From positions 62,001 to 126,000 of the forward strand of contig CAJTOY010000003.1 in assembly GCA_910578195.1 (NCBI GenBank): a stretch of 64,000 bases of DNA, written 5' to 3'. The translations under genes were made by a program, and so were the position numbers. Below, one piece after another: positions 9,243 to 14,870 of the stretch (the first letter of the stretch is position 1; each line of letters opens with the position of its first letter). Source of the DNA: an uncultured Christensenella sp. Its GTDB lineage: Bacteria > Bacillota > Clostridia > Christensenellales > Borkfalkiaceae. The notes under the pieces were generated by a model. It saw nothing but the letters and a program-made list of their open reading frames with translations, searched no databases and was not told the DNA's origin.

Positions 9243-10238
9243 ATGAACAATACAGTTAAAAAAGTCGGTGCGGGCAGCGTGGACAAGCTGCAAAAAATCC
9301 TCGGCACGTTCGACGAAAATTTAAACATTATCATGCGCGAGCTCGGCGTGCTTATCCGCGTGGACGGCGTCACGTTCGTTATCGAGGGCGCCGAAGAAAA
9401 GACGGTGCAGGCGGCTTCGGTTATCGAAAGCCTTTTAACGCTCGCCGAAAACGGCGAGACGGTGGACAAGGGCAGGGTGCAGTACTGTATCGAGCTCGGT
9501 CTCGACGGCAAGGCGCAGGATATCACCAAGCTTTCCTCGGGCACGGTCGCGATAACCTATCGGGGCAAGCCCATAAAGTGCAAGACGGTCGGACAGAAAA
9601 AATACGTCGACAGCATCAAGCGCAATACCGTGACCTTCGGCATAGGTCCCGCGGGCACGGGCAAGACCTACCTTGCGGTCTGCCTTGCCGTGCAAGCCAT
9701 GAAGCAAAAGCAGGCGGATAAAATAATTCTGACCCGCCCCGCGGTCGAGGCCGGCGAAAAGCTCGGCTTTCTGCCCGGCGATTTGCAGACCAAGGTCGAC
9801 CCGTATCTGCGCCCGTTGTACGACGCGTTGCAGGAGATGCTCGGGCTCGAAACCTATACGAAATTAATGGAGCGCGGGTCAATCGAAATTGCGCCGCTCG
9901 CGTATATGCGCGGAAGAACCCTTTCAAACTCGTTCGTGATTTTGGACGAGGCGCAGAACACCACCCGCGAACAGATGAAAATGTTTTTGACCCGTCTGGG
10001 CGACGGCAGTAAAATGGTGATTACGGGCGACGTAACCCAGATTGATTTGCCGAACGGAAAGTCCAGCGGTCTCGAACACGCCGCAACGGTCTTAAAAGAG
10101 GTCGACGGCGTGGGAATAATGTACCTTACGGACAAAGACGTCGTCAGAAACCCCCTCGTTATGCAGATAGTGAGGGCGTACGACAAGGACGACAAGAGGA
10201 GGTTAACAAATGCCGACGGTAGAAAAGCTGACGAATAA
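9243..10238 (+). CDS. phoH: PhoH family ATPase
   Basis: A 331-residue PhoH/YbeZ-type protein. A small N-terminal domain with a KH-like pattern is followed by a P-loop ATPase: Walker A GPAGTGKT at about residues 135-142 and Walker B VILDEAQNTT at about 233-242, then TGDVTQIDLP, the conserved PhoH block. The family binds RNA and ATP and is tied to RNA metabolism through YbeY. Its place between yqfD and pgpH is the standard Bacillota arrangement. Its 3' end overlaps the pgpH start by 29 bases. Confidence 0.92.
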   Translation: MNNTVKKVGAGSVDKLQKILGTFDENLNIIMRELGVLIRVDGVTFVIEGAEEKTVQAASVIESLLTLAENGETVDKGRVQYCIELGLDGKAQDITKLSSGTVAITYRGKPIKCKTVGQKKYVDSIKRNTVTFGIGPAGTGKTYLAVCLAVQAMKQKQADKIILTRPAVEAGEKLGFLPGDLQTKVDPYLRPLYDALQEMLGLETYTKLMERGSIEIAPLAYMRGRTLSNSFVILDEAQNTTREQMKMFLTRLGDGSKMVITGDVTQIDLPNGKSSGLEHAATVLKEVDGVGIMYLTDKDVVRNPLVMQIVRAYDKDDKRRLTNADGRKADE

Positions 10239-11670
10239 GGACGTAATAAAAAGCCTTATTACGTTTATAAGCGGAACAATAGGTTTTTACCTTTTGGTCT
10301 TTCTGACTATTCTCATGATAAAGGGCGGGGCGGGCTTTTCCCCGTTTATAGTCGATAACAGCCGCCAGATACTCACGGTCGTGGTGTCGATTGCGGTGCT
10401 TTCCGCGATAATGTACTGCTATTTCTTTTTCGAAAACAAGTACGTTTTATCACACTTTTCGAAGATGGCGGAGCTGTTTTTGATAATGTATATCTCGTTC
10501 ATACTCGAAAAGGTAATGAGCGGGTTTGTAGACACCCTCGCGCGCCCGATTGCGTTCCTCGCGCTCATGTTCGCAACCCTTTTCAGAAGAAGGGACGCTA
10601 TTTTTATCAACTCGGTATTCTGTATCATAATGCTGATTATCGACAGAATACTCAACACCATGGAAATAGGAATGTATTACAGCTATGCGTGCCTGCTGTG
10701 CAGATTTTGCTCGGGCATAATCGCGATATTCCTTTTCAATTCAATTAAAACAAGGTTTCAAAGCGTGCTTCTGGCGATTGTGCTTTTAGTGCCCGTCGAA
10801 GCAATCAACTGCATAATAGTACTGCCCGTAAGTCTGGGCTCGATTGCCGCAACCCAAATTTTCGACGTGTTGATTTTCAGCGGGCTCAGCTGTATTCTCT
10901 CGATAATGCTGTATATGTTTATACTGCCTCTCTTCGAAATGATTTTCGCCGAGCTGACCGTGTTCCGCCTGAGAGAGCTCACCAGCGACAGCGCGAAGCT
11001 TATTAAGAGAATGAAAGAAAAGGCGCCGGGAACTTACAGCCACTCGGTGGTCGTTTCCCAGCTTGTAGAGGCTTGCGCAAAGGCAATCGGCGAGGATTCC
11101 GAGCTGGCGCGCGCGGCGGCGTACTATCACGACGTGGGCAAGCTCAAAGGCCCCGAAATGTTCGCCGAGAACCAGACCGACTACAACTTCCACGACGACA
11201 TCACCCCCGAGCTTTCGGTGGACATTATCCGTTCTCACGCGAGAAACGGCGCGCAGCTGATAAGAAAAAGCCGCCTTCCCGAATTTTTTGCGGACGTTGC
11301 CGTCCAGCACCACGGCACCATGCCGATAAAGTATTTCTATTACAAGGCGCTGAAAATGAGCGACGGCGAGCTGAATATCGACAACTATTCGTACACGGGC
11401 CCCACGCCCTCCTCGAAAATAGCCGCGATTATAATGATTGCCGACGCCTCGGAGGCGGCGACGCGCACCCTGCCCGAGCGTACTCCCGAAAAAGTGGAGG
11501 AGTTCGTCAGAATGCTTATCGAGGAAAGGCTGGATATGGGTCAGTTCGATAACTGCAACATAACCATGCGCGAGCTTACCGTAATAAGGGGCACGATAGT
11601 AAACCAGCTTTCGGGCGTGTACCACTCGCGCGTAGTGTACCCCAAGCTTTCGGTGACGAGAAAGAAATAA
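10210..11670 (+). CDS. pgpH: PgpH-like 7TM-HD phosphodiesterase, lacking the extracellular domain
   Basis: PgpH hydrolyses the second messenger c-di-AMP. The 486 residues contain seven or so hydrophobic segments (about 15-250), then a cytoplasmic HD domain: HSVVVSQLVEAC, AAAYYHDVGKLKGPEMF, SHARNGAQLIRKS and QHHGTMPIKYFYYKA supply the metal ligands. Bacillus and Listeria PgpH have over 700 residues because an extracellular HDED domain precedes the membrane bundle. Here the first helix begins at residue 15 and no such domain is present. It starts at ATG 10210 behind GAGGAGG, inside phoH, and its stop overlaps the ybeY ATG. Confidence 0.85.
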   Translation: MPTVEKLTNKDVIKSLITFISGTIGFYLLVFLTILMIKGGAGFSPFIVDNSRQILTVVVSIAVLSAIMYCYFFFENKYVLSHFSKMAELFLIMYISFILEKVMSGFVDTLARPIAFLALMFATLFRRRDAIFINSVFCIIMLIIDRILNTMEIGMYYSYACLLCRFCSGIIAIFLFNSIKTRFQSVLLAIVLLVPVEAINCIIVLPVSLGSIAATQIFDVLIFSGLSCILSIMLYMFILPLFEMIFAELTVFRLRELTSDSAKLIKRMKEKAPGTYSHSVVVSQLVEACAKAIGEDSELARAAAYYHDVGKLKGPEMFAENQTDYNFHDDITPELSVDIIRSHARNGAQLIRKSRLPEFFADVAVQHHGTMPIKYFYYKALKMSDGELNIDNYSYTGPTPSSKIAAIIMIADASEAATRTLPERTPEKVEEFVRMLIEERLDMGQFDNCNITMRELTVIRGTIVNQLSGVYHSRVVYPKLSVTRKK

Positions 11671-12131
11671 TGAAAGAGATTATAATTTACGGAGGCGGGG
11701 AATTTGGCGACCTCGCTTCGGCTTTTAAAGGCGAATTCGAGAGCGACTGTAATTTGTCGGTCGAAATCGTGACCGTGGACGAAGAGGAAATCAGACGGCT
11801 GAACAGAGAACTCCGCGCGACCGACGCGGTTACCGACGTGCTGTCCTTTCCGTCGCTCGACGGCATTTTCGGCAAAAAGCTGTTAAAAAAGGACTTCCCC
11901 GCCGATTTGGACGAGGAGGGGAATCTGTTCATAGGCAGTATAGCAATCTGCGTGAAGCGCGCCGGGGAGCAGGCGGCGGAGTACGGTCACAGTATTTCCC
12001 GCGAGCTGAACTATCTCGCCGCGCACGGTATCTGCCATTTGCTCGGCTATGACCACATGACCGAGGAGGACAAGTCGTTAATGCGCGCCAAGGAAGAAAA
12101 AGTTTTATCCAAAATTAATTTACAAAGATAA
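11670..12131 (+). CDS. ybeY: Endoribonuclease YbeY (rRNA maturation factor)
   Basis: YbeY is a zinc-dependent single-strand endoribonuclease for 16S rRNA maturation and ribosome quality control. The 153-residue product has the family zinc motif HGICHLLGYDH (H-x3-H-x5-H) at about residues 122-132 and the upstream RELRATDAVTDVLSFP block. Its ATG shares a base with the pgpH stop (TAATG), giving tight coupling. In many Bacillota dgkA and cdd follow; here era comes next after a leader with two hairpins. Confidence 0.93.
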   Translation: MKEIIIYGGGEFGDLASAFKGEFESDCNLSVEIVTVDEEEIRRLNRELRATDAVTDVLSFPSLDGIFGKKLLKKDFPADLDEEGNLFIGSIAICVKRAGEQAAEYGHSISRELNYLAAHGICHLLGYDHMTEEDKSLMRAKEEKVLSKINLQR

Positions 12132-12140
12132 TTAACGACG

Positions 12141-12182
12141 GAAAATGCAAGGGCGGATTGATTTCGCCCGTCAAGCATTTTC
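12141..12182 (+). promoter_or_regulatory. First hairpin in the ybeY-era gap
   Basis: GAAAATGC (12141-12148) pairs with GCATTTTC (12175-12182) around an inner GGGCG/CGCCC stem. No T-run follows, so I read it as an mRNA structure or weak terminator after ybeY. Confidence 0.45.
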
Positions 12183-12198
12183 ACGACATCAGCAAACT

Positions 12199-12233
12199 CG
12201 CACAAATCTTTTGCACGGCAAAAGATTTGTGCG
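12199..12233 (+). promoter_or_regulatory. Perfect 16-bp hairpin abutting the era ribosome binding site
   Basis: CGCACAAATCTTTTGC (12199-12214) and its exact complement (12218-12233) enclose a 3-base loop ACG. The stem ends at the first A of AAAGGAG, the era Shine-Dalgarno. A stem this long and exact so close to the ribosome site suggests control of era translation or mRNA processing. Confidence 0.6.
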
Positions 12234-12244
12234 AAAGGAGTATT

Positions 12245-13126
12245 ATGAGAAGCGGATTTGTAGGTGTAATAGGAAAAGCAAATGCGGGCAAAAGCACGCT
12301 TGTAAACGTGCTCGTGGGCGAAAAGGTGGCGATAGTCTCGCCCAAGCCCCAGACCACGCGCGACGCGATTACGGGCGTTCTGACAAAGCCCGAATACCAG
12401 ATTGTGTTCGTCGATACCCCCGGTATTTACAAGGCGAAAAACCGCCTTTCGGACATGATGCTTAAAACCGCCGAAACGACGGCGAAGGACGTCGATTTTC
12501 TGCTGTACGTGCACGACGGACACGGCGGGGTTGCGGACAGCGATATCTCGCTCATGAAGAAGTATCTTTCCGAAAATATCCCCATGGCAATCGCCTATAC
12601 GAAAATAGACATAATGCAGAAGGAAAATATCCTTGCCGACGTAAAGACCCTTTACGACAACGGAATCGACTGCGACGTATTGCCCGTTTCGGCGCGTAAG
12701 TATACGAATATCGGCAAGCTCGAAGCGTATCTCGCCGAAAAGATGCCCGAGGGCGACAAGGTTATTTCGGAGGATATCGTTTCCGACAAAAGCGAAAGGT
12801 TCATGGTCTCCGAAATCATGCGCGAGAAGCTTTTGCTGAAATTCGGGCAGGAGGTGCCGCACGGTATCGCAATCGTAATAAACACGTTCAACCGACAGGA
12901 CAACGGCGTCTGGGATATCAACCTCGATATAGTCTGCGAAAAGCCCAACCACAAGGCGATTATTATCGGCAAGCAGGGCGCGGCGATTAAAGAGGTTTCC
13001 TCGTTCGCGCGCAAGGATATGGAAAAGTTTCTCGGCGCAAAGGTCTTTTTGACTACCTACGTCAAGGTGAAAGAGGACTGGCGGAACAGACCGAACCTTT
13101 TAAAAGACTTCGGATACGACGAATAA
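12245..13126 (+). CDS. era: GTPase Era
   Basis: Era is an essential GTPase that binds 16S rRNA and helps 30S maturation. The 293-residue product has G1 GKANAGKS (residues 10-17; most Era proteins have NVGKS), a G2-like TTRDAITG, G3 DTPG at about 57, G4 TKID at about 119, and a C-terminal KH domain with IIGKQGAAIKEV. I chose ATG 12245 because AAAGGAG lies 5 bases upstream and the product then starts like other Era proteins; an earlier in-frame ATG at 12158 would run through the hairpin. Its stop codon overlaps the first base of a repeat element. Confidence 0.94.
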   Translation: MRSGFVGVIGKANAGKSTLVNVLVGEKVAIVSPKPQTTRDAITGVLTKPEYQIVFVDTPGIYKAKNRLSDMMLKTAETTAKDVDFLLYVHDGHGGVADSDISLMKKYLSENIPMAIAYTKIDIMQKENILADVKTLYDNGIDCDVLPVSARKYTNIGKLEAYLAEKMPEGDKVISEDIVSDKSERFMVSEIMREKLLLKFGQEVPHGIAIVINTFNRQDNGVWDINLDIVCEKPNHKAIIIGKQGAAIKEVSSFARKDMEKFLGAKVFLTTYVKVKEDWRNRPNLLKDFGYDE

Positions 13127-13247
13127 AAACGCATATATAATTCGCAATACTGCGTTGTACTGCGCTTTACTTCGGGTCGTTTACGGTTTGAGTAAACTCC
13201 CCTCGTAAATTCTCGTTCGTCTTGTCTTGCTCGTATCTCTGCGTTTT
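13126..13247. repeat. Structured intergenic repeat, copy A
   Basis: About 122 bp bounded by AAAACGCA (13126-13133) and its inverted copy TGCGTTTT (13240-13247). Inside is a hairpin GTTTAC / GTAAAC (13179-13184 and 13192-13197), then a CCCTCGTAAAT tail. The same architecture recurs at 13406-13524 with diverged sequence, so this looks like a small dispersed palindromic element rather than coding DNA. It starts at the last base of the era stop codon. Confidence 0.65.
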
Positions 13248-13273
13248 TAAATAATTTTTTTGATATTGCACAA

Positions 13274-13288
13274 CCTCTCTTTGAGAGG
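13274..13288 (+). promoter_or_regulatory. Ribosome-site hairpin of yqzL
   Basis: CCTCTC (13274-13279) can pair with GAGAGG (13283-13288), which is the Shine-Dalgarno of yqzL. The preceding ATTGCACAACCTCTCT is nearly identical to ATTGTACAACCTCTCT upstream of yqfC at 8064. Confidence 0.5.
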
Positions 13289-13294
13289 TGTTTT

Positions 13295-13402
13295 ATGAAA
13301 GAGAAAGACAGAGACGCGGCGGAGCTCGCCTGGAAGATGTTCGAAAAGACGGGCAATGTCAGCTATTATATGTTGTACAAACGCTTAGACGGCAAAGAAT
13401 AA
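13295..13402 (+). CDS. yqzL: YqzL-like small protein
   Basis: A 35-residue gene between era and recO, the position yqzL holds in Bacillus. The product is MKEKDRDAAELAWKMFEKTG followed by NVSYYMLYKRLDGKE. The W-K-(V/M)-F-x-x-T-G-N-V-x-x-Y-(L/M)-L-(F/Y)-K pattern is that of the YqzL family as I know it. A GAGAGG ribosome site lies 6 bases before the ATG. Function is unknown in all organisms. It is easily missed because of its size, and it sits between two copies of the structured repeat. Confidence 0.82.
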   Translation: MKEKDRDAAELAWKMFEKTGNVSYYMLYKRLDGKE

Positions 13403-13405
13403 ATT

Positions 13406-13524
13406 AAAACGCATTTAAGCTGCGCATAACATTGTTGCGCTTCGTGTTTGCTCGGTCACATACCTTTGTGTATGCTCCCTCGCAAATACTCGCGCGCCTC
13501 GTTCTGCTTGCTTCTCTGCGTTTT
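13406..13524. repeat. Structured intergenic repeat, copy B
   Basis: About 119 bp bounded by AAAACGCA (13406-13413) and TGCGTTTT (13517-13524), with a hairpin CATAC / GTATG (13459-13463 and 13470-13474) and a CTCCCTCGCAAATACTCG tail. Compared with copy A, the two hairpin arms differ but stay complementary, while flanking GGTC and CTCCC are kept. Confidence 0.65.
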
Positions 13525-13565
13525 AGATGTACGCCGTATCTTTGCGTTTTTGGTTGACTTATATT

Positions 13566-14285
13566 ATGGACATAAAAGTAAACGCGCTAATGCTGCGCGC
13601 GGTCGATTACAACGAAAACGATAAAATACTTACCTTGCTCACTGCGGAAAAGGGCAAAATTTCCGCGGGTATCAAGGGCGTGAAAAAGGCGGCGGCGAAG
13701 CTTAAATTCGCAGCTCAGCCTTTTTGTTTTGCCGAGTACGTATTGAGCTCGCGCGGGGACAAGCACACCGTAATCAACGCGACCGAGTGCGAAAGCTTTT
13801 ACGATTTGCGCACGGACATAAACAAATTTTACGCCGCGTCGGCGGCGGTGGAGGCGGCGAACGCGCTCACGTTCGAGGGGAGCGAGTGCCGCGAAATTTT
13901 TTACAGCCTTGTTAAGGCGCTGTCCGAAATGTGCGCGGGCAACGAGTGCGAGGTGCTGATAAGGTTTTTACTGTTCGCCTTGAAAACTTCGGGCTACGGA
14001 ATTAACGCCGAAAACTGCGTGCATTGCGGCGCCGAACTTTTCGGCGAAAGCAAGCTTCGCTTCGATATGGACACGGGCTCGTTTTCGTGCGCGGAGTGCG
14101 GCAACGGCGCCGGCGCGAGCAGAGTGACCTACAACGTCATAAGAAAACTGCTCGGCAAACCTTATGAAGAGGAATGGGCGACCGCCGACGGCGAAAAGCG
14201 CGCGCTGCGGCTTATCCGCGAATACGTTTCCTATAAAATGAACATGTCGTTTAAAAGCTTGACGGAATACATAAGGTTATTATAG
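13566..14285 (+). CDS. recO: DNA repair protein RecO
   Basis: RecO loads RecA on SSB-coated DNA in the RecFOR pathway. The 239-residue product has the N-terminal OB fold (VNALMLRAVDYNENDKILTLLT..GKISAGIKGVKK), a helical core, and a zinc-finger CVHCGAELFG...FSCAECG at about residues 154-179. I chose ATG 13566 (MDIKVNALMLR); an upstream ATG at 13527 adds residues unlike RecO. No clear ribosome site precedes it, and no well-spaced promoter was found, so the start is somewhat uncertain. The era-yqzL-recO order is the standard one. Confidence 0.9.
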   Translation: MDIKVNALMLRAVDYNENDKILTLLTAEKGKISAGIKGVKKAAAKLKFAAQPFCFAEYVLSSRGDKHTVINATECESFYDLRTDINKFYAASAAVEAANALTFEGSECREIFYSLVKALSEMCAGNECEVLIRFLLFALKTSGYGINAENCVHCGAELFGESKLRFDMDTGSFSCAECGNGAGASRVTYNVIRKLLGKPYEEEWATADGEKRALRLIREYVSYKMNMSFKSLTEYIRLL

Positions 14286-14365
14286 CTGAGGTGCAGGTAT
14301 GCACAAATAGGGTTGCGCTGCACAAAAGCGCGGTTTTGCTTACACCGTTAATTATTTTAAATATA

Positions 14366-14411
14366 ACCCCAAACGAACCGACGGTATCCGTTGGCTCGTT
14401 CGTTTGTGGGT
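14366..14411 (+). terminator. Long hairpin after recO
   Basis: CAAACGAAC (14370-14378) pairs with GTTCGTTTG (14398-14406), with further pairing inside (CGACGG / CCGTTGG) and outside (ACC / GGT). The T-run is poor (GTGTTTAGC), so this may be a weak terminator or another structured element. The rest of 14286-14512 holds nothing I recognise except the operator below. Confidence 0.45.
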
Positions 14412-14455
14412 GTTTAGCAACATTTAAAAATAGGAGCGTTCTGTATAAATATATT

Positions 14456-14495
14456 ACTACTAATATTTAGTAGTGTCAACTAAATTTTAGTAGTT
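14456..14495 (+). promoter_or_regulatory. Operator palindromes upstream of the HTH gene
   Basis: ACTACTAATATTTAGTAGT (14456-14474) is a perfect palindrome, and ACTAAATTTTAGT (14479-14491) is a second, followed by AGTTT. That gives four half-sites related to TTTAGTAGT within 40 bp, ending 18 bases before the start codon. This is the layout of an autoregulated repressor. Confidence 0.65.
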
Positions 14496-14512
14496 TAATG
14501 TAAAATATATTT

Positions 14513-14725
14513 ATGAAGTATGAAATTAAATACAGATTAAAAGAATTACGAAAGGAAAAAGGGTTAACGCAAAAACAGTTGGCAGAGCTTGTTAACAAAT
14601 CGGAAACAGGTCTGGCGAGTTGGGAACAAGGCTTATCCGAACCGAGTATAAACGATATCAGATTATTGTGTCGGATATTTCAGGTTTCGGCAGATTATCT
14701 TCTTGGCATAAAAGACGAATATTAA
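14513..14725 (+). CDS. XRE-family HTH transcriptional regulator
   Basis: A 70-residue single-domain regulator with a Cro/C1-type helix-turn-helix: RLKELRKEKGLTQKQLAELV, NKSETGLASWEQGLSEPS, then LLCRIFQVSADYLLGI. It is clearly more AT-rich than its neighbours and stands alone between recO and ppdK, suggesting acquisition. Palindromic sites just upstream suggest it represses itself; no linked target gene is visible apart from possibly ppdK. There is no Shine-Dalgarno before the ATG. Confidence 0.88.
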   Translation: MKYEIKYRLKELRKEKGLTQKQLAELVNKSETGLASWEQGLSEPSINDIRLLCRIFQVSADYLLGIKDEY

Positions 14726-14751
14726 AACCGACGGTTAAGCGTCGGTTTTTT
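14724..14751 (+). terminator. Terminator of the HTH gene
   Basis: AAAACCGACG (14724-14733) pairs with CGTCGGTTTT (14740-14749), loop GTTAAG, with a T-run. The stem overlaps the stop codon. Confidence 0.85.
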
Positions 14752-14799
14752 GTATATTTCGTTCAATCGAAAATAATTTATCAAAATACGGTTAAACAC

Positions 14800-14828
14800 T
14801 TGCTAAAATTTGCCTTATATATTACAAT
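14800..14828 (+). promoter_or_regulatory. Promoter of ppdK
   Basis: TTGCTA (14800-14805), 17 bp, TACAAT (14823-14828), a housekeeping sigma-A-type promoter. A leader of about 35 bases follows, with TTGGAGGA as ribosome site. Confidence 0.7.
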
Positions 14829-14870
14829 GTTATAGTTAAAAGAAAAACAATTTTTGGAGGAATTCATCTA

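Noticed and set aside
13527..13566. Promoter directly before recO (TATATT touching the ATG)
   Set aside because: No spacing to the start codon and no -35; also overlaps the end of repeat copy B region. recO is probably transcribed from upstream.
14752..14870. Riboswitch before ppdK
   Set aside because: Only a promoter and a short AT-rich leader; no conserved aptamer features were recognised.
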